DNA from: Schistocephalus solidus
Taxonomy: Eukaryota; Platyhelminthes; Cestoda; Diphyllobothriidea; Diphyllobothriidae
Reading direction: 5' to 3'
Assembly: GCA_017591395.1 (NCBI GenBank)
Contig: WEDG01000722.1
Location: 1-64,000, forward strand
Length of the DNA: 64,000 bases
In this document: one piece after another, positions 33,601 to 43,640 of the stretch
Position numbering within the stretch: the stretch's first letter is position 1
Layout: each line of letters begins with the position of its first letter
The notes under the pieces: model-generated
Seen by the model: only the letters and a program-made list of their open reading frames with translations
The model's database searches: none
Told to the model about the DNA's origin: nothing
Made by a program: the position numbers and the translations under genes

Positions 33601-35555
33601 TTAGGTGGCTATCCGGTCACGTGCCAACAAATGTCAATACAGTCAGCTGGAGATAAGATCAGTCGACTGGACTTCATTTCAAAGACTGATGACATGGTTG
33701 TGCTCTGTATCGTCGTGAAAACAACACATGTTGACAGTTTCCCAGGCAGCCAAATGAAAACATGGGTGGATGCGATGATCGCCGATATCCGGCTCTGCGG
33801 GGTTAACGCAAACCGGCTCACTTTAATTAGAGAACCTGAAACCGATCAAACACATCGGATGGCGATACTTAACATTACGGTAAATCCGCAGCATAGAACC
33901 GTGTTTATCAATCATGATGAACGTATGGAGCACGCACAGCAAATGCCCCAGTTAACAAAATGAAGAGTTTTTCCTGAGCGTGCACATGCTTGCGGACAAG
34001 AAAGCAATCGTAAATATTCATAAACTTATATAAGCACAATAGAGCAACGTAAATCTCACGCTAGTAGTAGTCGACTTCCCTTGTCCGTAAAACTCGTACT
34101 TGGTCCTAGACGCTGGGGATTATTCCCATATTAGCCTCGCCTTCGAGTATGTCCGCTCGGTTAGGGTAGATGGTGTTACTTTACGTCGCACTTGCAAAGC
34201 GGGCAGCGGCCGTACTGTAGCATCCCTCTCAGAACCTCTGCAGTTCATGTGGGGCCGAGCGGATATCCAAACTGCGAATACATGGGAGTACTATTAAAAG
34301 AACCATTCTGTAGGGACATGGCACGACAAGTGCGCTCAGAAGACATCATTCCAACGAACGACTGCACAGTTCGTCAGGACTCCCACACGTTGACTATGAT
34401 ATCTCACGCTAACTAAGATAGTTCGGTCATGTACGCCGCTGATATGAGGACAAGAGTTCCCAGGTTTCCTCGCCCAAGTCCGGTCTCGGCTGGCGACGGC
34501 GTCTAGGTGGCCAACCGAAGGTGAGTGGACATGGCGAAACCTGGCCTTGAGCGCACCCCTCGAAAGTCCACCCCCGCCTGACTATGGTGTGAGGTAATCA
34601 TTCGCAGTGCGGTGAGTCTACATCATGGAACCCGCCGGACTGATCGTAAGAAATGCAGTCATAATTAAGGACAACTTAGTTGTCAACCGGATAACACGTT
34701 GAATTCAAAGACTAAACGTCACACATGGTTTTCTTACGTTTACGTTAACCTTATAGCTTACTGGAATTAACTTCCAGAGGGTGTCCGCATAAGTAGAAAA
34801 CAGATTTCATACGATCGTTAAGGCTTGCTTTCATAATGGGGCCCAACGCCTGCTGACGATATAACCACAGACTCCAGGCTTGTTTGTTCAAATCTGCACG
34901 TAAAACATGACAAGGAAACGATGATGATCATCATAACCACCAAGATAGACTGTAAGCCTAACGCCGGGGCCCTGCTGCTCGCACGCTATATTTTTTAGAT
35001 CCCACGACTTCGCGAATACGAATGGAGTATAAAAAACAAACGGCAATCAATGGCAGCGGTGGAAGCGCTGAGATGCGGCGGCGTTCCAACTTAAGGTGTC
35101 TACTTAGGCAGCGGGATCTAATTTTTGGCATGTTAGATATTCGTTGCAAAGAGCCATCAGACACCCGTAGAACGTAAACGGTGGTACTTGACCGTTTAGC
35201 CGGACGAGTACGTACCTGTGCGCTCCAACTCTATTGTCTGTAAGCTGGCGCCCCCCGGGTGCGTCTCTTCACGCGGTTTCACTTTTAGAGCGAATTGATT
35301 TCTAATTATAGTCAATTTCTTTCCACCTGCCGACGGCTCTCCAAGGTTTTTATTTTGTGTTGTCTTAGATTGAAGAAAAAGTCCAACATACCCTTCTGTG
35401 AAATGCTGTTCTTCGATGACTTGTCCTGGAACATCAGCGATGTCAGTAGCCTGGGTGTACACGCCCATCTTGTGCACAACGGCGTTGACTCGCATGTCCT
35501 CCGAAACGCCCTCGTAGATTTCGCCAAGCACTCAATTGTAACCTCACAACCCTAG
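27652..35555 (+). CDS. MDP1: Magnesium-dependent phosphatase 1 homolog, five exons
   Basis: Exons 27652-27700, 27739-27796, 27831-27944, 32657-32764 and 35369-35555 join in phase into 171 residues (human MDP1 is about the same length). All introns are GT-AG, of 38, 34, 4712 and 2604 nt. HAD-superfamily motifs are complete: motif I FDLDGTLWPF (Asp15 nucleophile, Asp17), motif II Ser73 in LAVASRT, motif III Lys104 in EIYPSCK, and motif IV FFDD (Asp126-Asp127), followed by NISDVSSLGV and FAKHS. The family removes phosphate from protein tyrosine or glycated-sugar substrates in the cytosol. Codon phase is kept at every junction (for example AG|A for Arg74), so the model is strong. Intron 3 carries an RTE element and a GC-rich repeat; intron 4 carries an RTE scrap. 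Confidence 0.9.
27945..29229 (+). other. MDP1 intron 3, first part
   Basis: Donor AG|GTCGTA at 27945. Non-coding, AT-rich. It holds a 79-bp tandem duplication (28360-28511). The rest shows no element I recognise. The RTE remnant begins near 29230. Confidence 0.6.
28360..28511. repeat. 79-bp tandem duplication with a palindrome
   Basis: Two units with period 79 starting at 28360 and 28439, differing at a handful of bases. Each starts with GGAATGTAACATTCC, a perfect 7-bp-arm palindrome around one A, and ends TTGTTAGCATG. Non-coding, inside MDP1 intron 3. Confidence 0.85.
29230..31950 (+). mobile_element. RTE-like retroelement in MDP1 intron 3, split by a repeat block
   Basis: The left part (29230-29990) reads motif A AVDFATAFGSV and motif C in the degraded form YADGIALL (read across a stop as DGIALLIASFGDLQ). 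It continues to LEAFDHRLLSSILLVK and TDFVTKDSV. The right part (31595-31950) continues the same protein: RYDNIARIFQVI, RQLRWFGYVLCRPPELSV and CDVVGAP. These blocks are consecutive in flatworm RTE elements, so 29990-31590 is an insertion. Full of stops. Confidence 0.75.
30000..31585. repeat. GC-rich tandem repeat block inserted in the RTE element
   Basis: GC-rich, unlike the surroundings. Degenerate monomers recur at about 30446, 30841, 31138 and 31498 (AGTCAGCCACTC marks each), and a higher-order copy of about 691 bp repeats 30309-30640 at 31000-31330. Its left end (30172-30235) matches window bases 1-64 inverted. Open frames on either strand recur with the repeat and are not genes. Confidence 0.8.
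31951..32656 (+). other. MDP1 intron 3, last part
   Basis: After the RTE C-terminus ends near 31950 nothing recognisable follows until exon 4. A pyrimidine tract (TTTTTTTCTTTGTCCCCCTTAG) ends at the acceptor 32655-32656. Confidence 0.6.
32765..34390 (+). other. MDP1 intron 4, first part; unassigned ORFs
   Basis: Donor GTGCGT at 32765. A 110-codon open frame at 33631-33963 and shorter ones at 33078-33301 and 34100-34297 have no domain I recognise, lie within the intron on the sense strand, and are treated as chance or as eroded repeat. Confidence 0.4.
34390..34560 (+). pseudogene. Possible RTE C-terminal scrap
   Basis: In one frame across stops: FGHVRR, then GLGWRRRLGGQPK. FGHV followed by WRRRxGGQxK is the order seen near the end of RTE reverse transcriptases, as in the copy at 31595-31950. 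Short and degenerate, so tentative. Confidence 0.4.
34561..35368 (+). other. MDP1 intron 4, last part
   Basis: No element or motif recognised. A T-rich stretch leads to the acceptor TTGTCTTAG at 35367-35368. The - strand frame at 35196-35531 is the shadow of exon 5. Confidence 0.5.
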
Positions 35556-35989
35556 ACCAACATATCTCAAAGTTTTGGCTTTCGTCATTGACATTCGTGG
35601 ACTAGTATGCGCCTTCGTCTATCCGGTCTTTCACTGACATTGGCAACTCGCCATCGCCGTTACTTTCTCTGCACGTCGTTTTAATCTTAATATTTTATAT
35701 TACGTAGTTTCCTGTAGGTTTCATGTATTTCATTCCAGCCTTTTCGTTCTGACAAAACCATTTTCATTCTTTCTTGGACCAGTTAGCAATGGATAGAAAT
35801 CGTCCTACTTAATTCGGCTCTTATTAATCAATAGGTAAATAAATGCGGAGAAAATGTTTTGCGTGCAGAGCCGACGATAGACCAGCCTCGGTATATATTT
35901 GCAGGGAAGCTAATGGCTCACTAAACCAATATACAGGACTAAGTACTGCAACCTGCAGTCGCTGTTGATAACGTTGAATCTCTCTTCGC
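35556..35989. other. MDP1 downstream region
   Basis: Likely 3' UTR then intergenic. An AATAAA lies at about 35835-35840, 280 bases after the stop; whether it is the poly(A) signal is not clear. The Penelope fragment begins soon after. Confidence 0.4.
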
Positions 35990-36589
35990 TCTTGCCTATA
36001 CGTATTTCCGGTGGTTATCAGCACTTGAGAAGAAGTAGGTGTGATCGGTGTGACAAGAGCTTTATTCACCGGACGTTTCGGATTCCAACTCGAACCCATC
36101 ATCAGAGGCAGTATTAGATACGGGTACTTCGTACACATGGAGTTGCTACTGCACACCTGCGGCAGTTAACAGCTCCCCCTTCAACGATGACGACTGCGCT
36201 CTGGTGCGTTAATTGTTTGATGGCCGGCATGTGGGTTGTTATCCGCTGAAATTTCGTCACTCCTGTTGGGGGTTGGCGTGATGATTGCTCGGCCACCTGG
36301 CTCACCGGAACTGGCGTTGGAAAATGCTCTCACTTGAGCGTTCCCCGAGTGGCCGATTGCTCTGGCCAAACACCGAATATGGGTTGGGTAGGTCATTGCA
36401 CTTGTTAATAGACTGGGAGCCTGTAAACCATGACTCAAGCAACTCGCGGCTCACGTGATTATCACCTCTTGTGAGAATTTTGGTTGCGCCGAACTTGAAT
36501 TTGTGGCCGGTTCTCGCCGAATGCAATGCCGTAGGCGTGTAGTAGCGTAGCGACGGCATCCTATAAATACTGCAACTCTCTATGTACAA
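35990..36589 (-). mobile_element. Penelope-like element, 3' fragment
   Basis: On the - strand it starts within the C-terminal (GIY-YIG endonuclease) region: ALHSARTGHKFKF, KILTRGDNHVSRELLESWFT, SQSINKCNDLPNPYSV. It then runs through a 3' non-coding part with a hammerhead-like core (36065-36125). The RT and GIY-YIG core are absent, so it is 5'-truncated. Confidence 0.75.
36065..36125 (-). ncRNA. Hammerhead-ribozyme-like core in Penelope 3' region
   Basis: On the - strand: CTGATGA (36099-36105), a 6-bp stem GGGTTC/GAATCC with loop GAGTTG, then GAAAC (GAAA at 36076-36079) and GTC. CTGANGA, stem II, GAAA is the hammerhead core order. There is one extra base before stem II. Penelope elements are known to carry such motifs. 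Cleavage activity is not shown. Confidence 0.5.
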
Positions 36590-36599
36590 ATTACTTGTG

Positions 36600-36660
36600 T
36601 CTAATGCCGTCTCTGATGATTGGTTCGAGTTGGAAGTCGAAACGTCAGGCGAATAAATCT
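36600..36660 (+). ncRNA. Hammerhead-like core in the 5' LTR-like flank
   Basis: CTGATGA at 36613-36619, then TGGTTC-GAGTTG-GAAGTC (stem II with one defect), then GAAACGTC (GAAA 36639-36642). Same layout as the - strand copy at 36065-36125, diverged in stem II. Confidence 0.45.
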
Positions 36661-37686
36661 ATTGTCCCGGCGATCGCATCTACGTCTCAATTACTTCCTG
36701 GGACTCGCATTTTCGCGTGCATTGGTTATCAGTACTTTCGGCGGACAAAGTGTCCACACTACCGCAAACCAGTACATCTCGTACTCTGCCATCGTTATTC
36801 GTGCAACCTAATGCGCTTGCATCATTTTCTCATCGAGAGGGAGTGTCGCAGAATCGCTTGCTATCAAGCCAACGGAACGCAGACCTGATAATGTGACATG
36901 GTGACCTCCTGTAACGTCTGCTATAGGGATTCTCGACCAGCACAGAGGTTACTCGTTCAATATATACTATATCGTCAAGGGCCACGGTACCTAAGCGATG
37001 CACCTACGCGAACTTCGGCGGCTCAGCAAGTCCACGTTTCAGTGTCGTTTTGTGTGCGACACCACATCTTCAACGTAAAGGAACCAATGCAGATAATCCG
37101 CAGCATCCGATCTCTTAGTATAAGATACTAATTTTTGAATATTACCGCAAGCGTGGAATCTAGACTAGCTGAATTAACGGGGTCCGAGGACTACGTATGG
37201 AGGCTGCATTACCTTGAGACGGTGCCATCGCAAGGTACTGTCGTCGGGATAGTGAATATTCGTATGCATAACTGCATCTATCGCATAGGTGCTTGCTGGC
37301 CAGAGGAACGCATTGTAAGCAAATAAGTTAGGCTCAGCTATGTAACTACACGCGTGCCCACAGCGTAGTTCGATTTGACCCAGGAGCCTCGTAGGCATGC
37401 GATCAGTACTCACAGCCTCTGGCGGCTCGAACGAAATTTGGAATGTAATCAGCAGTCCGTTCGAGGAGGTACCGTTGCTTCGGGATCAGTGGCTCCACAA
37501 GATCCTGCCGGGGCGAAAACTGTTGTTTCTCACGAATGTATGCGAAGATGCGCATTCCAGGGTCTTGTTAAAAAGATGACAAAGGTAACGAACTGCCATG
37601 GAAGAAAAAAGGACGGAATGCATGGTTTTGCTCGCTGACTCCGTTGCTGAGTTTCTGGGCAGTTAAGCGAACCAGAACTTAGGGTA

Positions 37687-38991
37687 TTGAGCCACGGAGG
37701 CAATTTTAAAACTGCTGACGCTACAATAATCAATTTCATTGCTGCCCTTGAGGCCTCGCAATCGATGAGGCTAAACACAGTGCGTCGAAAGTTTACTTCT
37801 CTACTGATGACGAGCAGACACGCTACTATTTCGCCCGCCGAAATAGAAGCCATGAAGAAATCAAAAATGAACAAGGATAGTATAGTGCTACCGGCTGACC
37901 AAGAAAGAGCAACTGTCGTGATGAACCACGTTGATTATAACGAGAAGTCACAAACTTTCATCGATGACCAGCAGTCTTACGGGCCCACACCTTCCTCGCA
38001 GGCTAAATCGATGATCGGCAAGCTGACCGGACTCCTAAGCCGACTCAGGAGCAACAATATAATCTCACTCGACGAATGGCGACAGACGAAGCCAACCGAT
38101 ACAGCACTGGCCAAGTTGTATGGACTACCCAAAATCCACAAACCCAACGTTCATCTGCGGCCATTCGTTACCTTGAAAGGCAGCCCCACATACAATCTAG
38201 CCAAATGGATGACCCAAACACTCAACTTTCCCCGAGAGGGCTCTGAGATGTCAATAAATTCGACCTCATAATTAATATCAACATTCAGAAAAAACTATCC
38301 GACCCGACAAAATCATGGTATCCTTCGATCTTTTCTCATTATTCGCGTCCATTTCACCAGAGTTGGTGCGTGATGTGCTATGCAAACGGCTCAAAAAAAT
38401 TACGACGAAACGAGGACCTCCTAAAAATCTAGCATATAATGTAACTCTTCGCGTTGTGCTTACGAACATTTTTCACTTTCAATGGTCGAACATATGAAAA
38501 AAGTCAAAGGAACACTGATGGACTGCAATATCCAGCCTACTTGCGGAATTAGTCCTGCAAGAACAGGAAAAGTTCATTTTGAACCACTATGAACCCGCTT
38601 TTGGCGCCGATACGTGGACGACACATTCGTCGTTATTGGGAGAGACAGGCTATCGGGCTTTCAAAACCTGCTTAACAGCACGTTCCCCGACATTCAATTT
38701 ATAAAGGAAGCCGATGCATTACCCTTCCTTGACGTGCTCGTCACGCGCAGACCTGATGGTAGCCGCAACACCACCAAGGTCCTTAGCTATCGTAGCAACC
38801 ACACGGTAGTGCACAAAGGTGGTTGTGCTAGGGCGCTCTTCGAAGGTGGAAAACACAAGGTTGCGAGCCAGAGGGAAGAGCATAAAAATGCGGCATCTCA
38901 GGGGCCAATTAGCAAAGAACGGCTATCCGAAGAATTTCGTAAGCCGCTGCATGCGTACCCGTCCTTGACGGAAAAACGGATGAGATACTAA
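37687..38991 (+). pseudogene. Penelope reverse transcriptase
   Basis: The open stretch 37687-38271 has SIVLPADQERATVVMNHVDY, AKLYGLPKIHKPNVHLRPFV and GSPTYNLAKWM. Motif A follows in a shifted frame at 38315 (MVSFDLFSLFASISP). Motif B is damaged near 38500-38540. Motif C is YVDDTFVVIG at about 38608-38637, followed by FPDIQFIKEADALPFLDVLV. The DKG/LPKIHKP/YVDD set is diagnostic of Penelope RTs, which are related to telomerase. It also returns to frame 1 after motif B. Confidence 0.85.
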
Positions 38992-39023
38992 CGATATGAA
39001 ACTCCCTACCGTACATAAAGAAT

Positions 39024-39360
39024 GTGTTCGAGGCAACAGAACGCATCGCGGTAGGGTTAGGCGTGAGCAGCTACCATGCGTGCCAGAATAAAGTACGGGT
39101 TAGACGCAGGCGAACAATCGAGCGTAGTGTATTAAATCGCGTGCTAGAATTGTCCTCACCATTACACAGACCTAACAGGAAAATGCTTCAGCGCAAAAGG
39201 GCCGTTCGGAGAGACAACCTACTGCTTCAAGTCGCCGCCCACAGGCTGGTGGAAGGCAATGAGTTCGAATTCGCGAGCACGCGGATACTGGCGCAGGCGT
39301 GGGTGTCAGACACCAACTCCATCTATAGACACATCGAGTTACCCTAGTGTTATCGCGCGC
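39024..39360 (+). pseudogene. Penelope GIY-YIG endonuclease domain, degenerate
   Basis: Preceded by SLPYIKNVFEATERIAVGLG. The core VYxIACxNCPHHYTDLTGK is legible at 39127-39183 only in another frame and with two stops, so a frameshift pair disrupts the nuclease. The main frame resumes with AVRRDNLL, GNEFEFASTRILAQAW and SIYRHIELP, the usual C-terminal blocks. Confidence 0.65.
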
Positions 39361-39499
39361 TCACATCGCCGCGAAGGACGTACGCCGACACCACGCTGCG
39401 GGAAACCGGTGAGTCAGGCGACGCCAAACAGACCCAGTCACGAACTTATATCCCCACCCTCTCTCATACGGTAAAACTGCAAAAATTTCCATACGTTGT

Positions 39500-39560
39500 T
39501 GCATTCGCTCTGATCATGACCTCCTGTTGGAGTTTGAAATCTCAGGCCGATAAAATTTCT
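39500..39560 (+). ncRNA. Decayed hammerhead-like core in the 3' LTR-like flank
   Basis: CTGATCA (39510-39516; core G replaced by C), stem II region GACCTC-CTGTTG-GAGTTT, then GAAA (39536-39539). Alignable base for base with the cores at 36613 and 36105 but probably inactive. Confidence 0.4.
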
Positions 39561-39620
39561 ATCCCAGTGATCGTACCTACGTCTTCTTTCCGACTACGTT
39601 TTATCCCTGGAGATAAGGGA

Positions 39621-39987
39621 GTGGTTGGGAAGGCGACAAGAATGCTGAAACGTTTTAGATGCTTGCACACTATGTATCATTTTGGCCCCAATTAATTGAG
39701 CTGTACGTAAAATTGCTGCTGCGAGATGAATCCCGACGTTCATTGGCAGCAGGGACCAATGCTCAGTACCTACTGGATATCTAAACGTATGAAAGGTACC
39801 CGAACATGTATATTTACCAAAAATCGACGTGATTGCAGCTCACTGTCGGCACAAGGAAACGTACAACATATATCTGCCATCCATCCAAAGAAAATAATGG
39901 CTAGCTAAGGACTGAGGTGGATGGACGCGTTCTTAGTCCACCCTATTAACTCAATGCTACTATCCCACATAGGGCGCCACTACTTAC
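39621..39987. other. Between Penelope element and candidate exon
   Basis: No element recognised. If the - strand exon at 39988-40185 is real, this region is its first intron or next exon; a possible - strand exon (CCA TTA ... ACA before GTGAGC, about 39844-39901) is noted but unsupported. Confidence 0.3.
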
Positions 39988-40185
39988 TCGGACGCGTCCA
40001 AGAGCGGTCAACTCAGAACCTGGTTCGACACAGTTCTGTAAGGCATGAAACTGGTTCATAAACCTTTGGTACTTGATCTCAGTCGCTGGTGAAGAGAATG
40101 GATTAAACTGTCCAGACACGTCGTGGATCGTGATGCGTGAAAAGGTACAGTATGTAACATCACCTAGGTCGGCTAGATCAGCCAT
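39988..40185 (-). CDS. Candidate first exon of an unrecognised host gene
   Basis: From the ATG at 40185 the frame is open for 66 codons (MADLADLGDVTYCTF ... ELTALGRVR) and ends exactly at a consensus splice donor, CGA|GTAAGT (donor at 39987-39982), in phase 0. Composition looks protein-like rather than retroelement-like, and the neighbouring host gene is on the same strand. I recognise no family and could not find a sure second exon. Confidence 0.35.
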
Positions 40186-40612
40186 GATCGCAGCCACAAC
40201 AAGTACCTACGCGTACAACCTGGTCGAACTTGGGACTCAGGCAAGTCACACTCGACCCTCCCACATTACCGCTTGCGGGTATGCTCGCGAACTCAACCTA
40301 AAAAGTTACCATACAGCAAATTAATCCGAGCACGCCAATGTTAATTGTATCAAGCTGAGAGCTGCTGCTTTTGTCAGAGCAAAGAGAAAAAAATCGAGTA
40401 ACTTGGGGTAATATTAACAACATAAGCAGAGATTACAATAACAGGATGTAGTCAAGTATTGCACAACAATTAGTTGATAATTGCACAAGGTAGGTTACCG
40501 AAATGACCCAGCAACACCAAAGGGCTTGGCATATCGCAGACCGTGGTGAAGCCCACGAATTCCGTAAACGAACTTTAGGCGACGGGCTAAATGTTGGTAG
40601 TTAGGCTCACCA
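40186..40612. other. Spacer between candidate exon and V-ATPase gene
   Basis: Holds the 3' UTR of the V-ATPase gene on the - strand. No AATAAA is evident close to the stop and no element is recognised. Confidence 0.4.
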
Positions 40613-40922
40613 TCAACCTACCGGCCATTCCTGGCTCACAATTCGGATGGTAGTGTTTCGTAACGCCGGTCCAAAGAGGGGGTTCGTTTGGGCCAAAAAT
40701 GTCATAAGCCAACTACAGGCGATAGGGATGGACAAATATTTCCTTACAAGAGGTAGCAACAAACGGACGTCATTATAACCATCGTTTGTATTACACTAAG
40801 AAATAACAAAGAAAACGAGGAGCATACTTTTGGTGTGGACCCTTTGGTATTATAAGTGGCACGCCACAGCCAATTAATACCCAAATAAGAGACACAACTG
40901 TAAGAGGGACCTCGTAACCCAT
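40613..40922 (-). CDS. ATP6V0E: V-type H+-ATPase subunit e homolog, three exons
   Basis: Exons 40922-40828, 40795-40748 and 40712-40613 join in phase to 80 residues plus TGA (human subunit e is 81). Introns are 32 nt (40796-40827, GTATGC...TTAG) and 35 nt (40713-40747, GTAAGG...GTAG). Family landmarks: EVPLTVVSLIWVLIGCGVPL (first membrane span), IIPKGPHQNV, SVCCYLFW and LAQTNPLFGP (second span and its end), then an NTT sequon where the human protein has NET. It is a small two-span component of the membrane V0 sector of the proton pump. No stop or shift breaks it. Confidence 0.93.
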
Positions 40923-41189
40923 ATAGTCTACCTGCAGACCAAATTGAAAATGGCAGGGCGAGGTGAACTTAAACGCACAAATGTTTGTTCGGAATATCAA
41001 GCTTACAGTAGCACGTAAATACGGCCTAGTCCTAGCCAATAGAAATGCCGATATACGTAAACGTCAAAAACTATTAACAGATAACAATTTGCTTCTTCGC
41101 GTAGGTCGAGGAATAAAATTCTGAATTTAATTTCATAACTGGGCCATAAATAGTTGTGTAATGAGAGGCGTCTTTTAAGATTGATACCG
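40923..41189 (-). other. 5' flank of the V-ATPase gene
   Basis: Should contain the promoter and 5' UTR. The family D element begins about 270 bases upstream. No clear promoter motif. Confidence 0.35.
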
Positions 41190-42480
41190 TCCATTAGTAA
41201 AAGTTTGAGCACAGTCGCGATATTTGGACTGAGAAGCTCACCTGCAACTTAAATCCACGATTGGACAATCTAGTGCCTGAAGAACATTTTTGTCGGTCAA
41301 TGCACATGTATTCGCTTTGGACCTTATACTGGTGGCCACACAGCGGACTTATGTCTGCAAACTCTAAGCAATCTCCTGGGTTAGGCAAATGACCATGTCC
41401 GCGAATAATATAGAATACCTAAAAAAATTGAATTCGAGTTTTCAATAGGATAAGGGAAACAGATTGAGCTTAATCATTTTATCAGGATATACTTTATCCC
41501 TAAAACCATTCATCCTTTGTTTTGCCCGTCGTACCTGATCGATGCCATCACCGTCTTTCTACAGCCAGGTCATTCATCTTGGCACCATGTATTCCTTATG
41601 CTTTCTAACGAACGCTCAAGAATTTCGTGCGGAGATTTCAGCTGGAAAACATTGAAAACACGCTTGATGCAGTGGTTGATGTTCATGAACATTTGGGTCA
41701 CTCTTTACGGTGCTCTTAGGATATTACTTTTCCGGTCCGCCAAAGTCCCAGATTTACATGAGTATAAAATTCTGGCCAGTCAACCACGTTTGCATTGTGC
41801 TTTCGTTTTTCAAAATCATTTCTAGCTGTTTACAAGCCCAAAACTACATTTTCGGAAAGGTTAACGCCAAGTTTTTTTCCATTCGCTAAATGTTCCATCC
41901 CTAAAACGGAGCCTTGGGAATACCACTTAGAACCGGAGTAGATGTTGGCTTCGAGGTTTCGATGCACACAGCTTACAGGCATCCTGTAAGAGATTCTGAG
42001 ATCAATGTCAGCAGCATTCCTCTTATTCCAATTTAAGATAATTTATAGATTAGATGTTTGTGTGGGGCACTGTCAAACACCTTCTTAAAATCAGTATAGA
42101 TGATGTCAACCCTAACATCTTCGTTCAATGCGCGAGTCCACTGCTCTGTGGAGAGCAATAAACTGGAAAGACAAGAGCGATTCTATCTGAGCCATGCCGA
42201 AGCTCTGAGTGCAGGCTGTTTTCCTCCAGAATTCTTTCAAGAACTTTGTCGGGAAATCGTCCGGACCAGATGATATTGCTTTTATGAGATTTTGCAGTTC
42301 TCTTTCGATGAGACGTGTCGGAAAGAGTATATATTCGAGCACTGGACCGGGGTTTACAACAGCACTGTTGACACGGTCAAGCTGAAGCTCAGATTCTCTA
42401 TTGAATACTGAGGCAAATAACCGATCCAAGTGCGCGGCTTCCTCGCCATGTTTAACAACTTCAACACCATTCCCATCCAT
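41190..42480 (-). pseudogene. Reverse transcriptase of family D
   Basis: The open stretch 42112-42480 has the RT N-terminus with LIKAISSGPDDFPTKFLKEF. Motif A VDIIYTDFKKVFDSAPHKH follows at about 42060-42115. Motifs B and C region (41840-41960) is degraded. The C-terminal piece 41194-41388 reads CLEFADISPLCGHQYKVQSE, the LRGHxYK block seen in family C. Confidence 0.65.
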
Positions 42481-43039
42481 AAGTGCTATGACTGGGTCCT
42501 TCTTGTTTAATCGACTATTGATATAATTGAATAAAATGCTAGGCTTATTTTCAGCCTGCTAGATAATTTTTGATTCATTGTTCTTCCTTGCCTGACGGAT
42601 CATATGGTGACATTATTTCGTTGGTGACAAAATGACTCGAGATGTTCTGCTGACCCTGATCCCTGAATACCTTCTTTTTTATGTTTCTTCTTTAACTGCC
42701 TGTTAAGTTCTCTTGTTAACCAGGCAGGGCGACTAGTCTTTTTTACACCTTTATTGGATAAAAGCGTTTAATCAGATCGAACGAAATCGTATAAACGATC
42801 ACCAGCATTCCACAGGATTCCCTTTGGGCAAGCAATCCAATTTCATGGACATCAGTTCTTTCTTCATCGCGTTAACATCAGCCTTCCATTTATTTCGTTT
42901 GCCTTGCTTTCCTTTCTGGCGCTGAGAATAAAGTGAGTAATCCCACAGCCGCGTAGTATGGCCACACTTACCGAGAGGTGCAATAGAATACACTTCATAA
43001 ATGCCAGAGAAGTCCTTCGTAAATACTAGCTTTCAGGCA

Positions 43040-43640
43040 TAAGACTCTTTTGTTCTCTCTTAATCTCGTCGGTAAGTTAACCTGCTGTGCCAGAGGTTAG
43101 TAGAGAGTGAGATCCATTAGCTTTCGGCCGAAGGAAGTTGGCGCACCGTCAACTGTCAGCTTTACCCAACCTACTGTTGATGCATTGAAATCTCTAGAAA
43201 TAAGCACTCCCTGGTGACTTGCTTCTTCCTTGAACAAATGAAGGAGTGACTCATCAGCTGGGGTGGGAATGTTTGGTGGTCTGTAGATCATCAAGAATTG
43301 TAGGTTTTTTGAACAATTCTTTTTAATCTTTATCAATAGAAATTCCTATTCAAGGAAGAGGGCGTGCGCTTTTTCGACTGCCGAGGTTCCTGCCCTTATG
43401 TATACGGTCACTCCACCTCCCTCCCTATTTTCTCGGTCTCTTCGAAATAGCTGGTATCCATCTATTGAAAACTCACTATCCGCGATTACGTCTTTTAGCC
43501 ACGTTTCCGTAATGGCAACGTCATCGGGGTTCAGTCTGAGACTAGTGCTTGAGTTCGTCTATTTTCGAAAGGAGACTCGGAGCATTGGTATACAACCATC
43601 TCAAGTTAGACTGGGTAAGTCTCCCATATAGACATCTGCT
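43040..43640 (-). pseudogene. Endonuclease of family D
   Basis: - strand: the TETWLKD block (about 43495-43515) and the FRRDRENREGGGVTVYIR region (43400-43450) in broken frames. The open stretch 43097-43336 then gives FLMIYRPPNIPTPADESLL (YRPP box), GVLISRDFNASTVGWV (usual GDFN, here RDFN) and FGRKLMDL. Confidence 0.7.

Larger units (their letters stand above)
36590..39620 (+). mobile_element. Penelope-like element with direct LTR-like flanks
   Basis: A 5' copy of the 3'-type sequence (about 36595-36730) and a 3' copy (about 39490-39615) flank an RT plus GIY-YIG body, as in Penelope elements with pseudo-LTRs. The 36740-37680 stretch between the left flank and the RT has only short frames with no recognised domain. 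Several frame breaks inside. Confidence 0.75.

Noticed and set aside
33631..33963. 110-codon frame in MDP1 intron 4 as a nested gene
   Set aside because: No recognised domain, no splice or promoter evidence, and frames of this size occur by chance in 64 kb.
35196..35531. 111-codon - strand frame
   Set aside because: Antisense shadow of MDP1 exon 5, whose + strand reading has the HAD motif IV.
36081..36100. tRNA-like box B (GGGTTCGA) in the Penelope 3' region
   Set aside because: It forms stem II of the hammerhead-like core and lacks a box A and cloverleaf.
40791..41039. 82-codon - strand frame taken as a single-exon gene
   Set aside because: It contains V-ATPase exon 1 but starts upstream of the real ATG and reads through the 32-nt intron into a false C-terminus.
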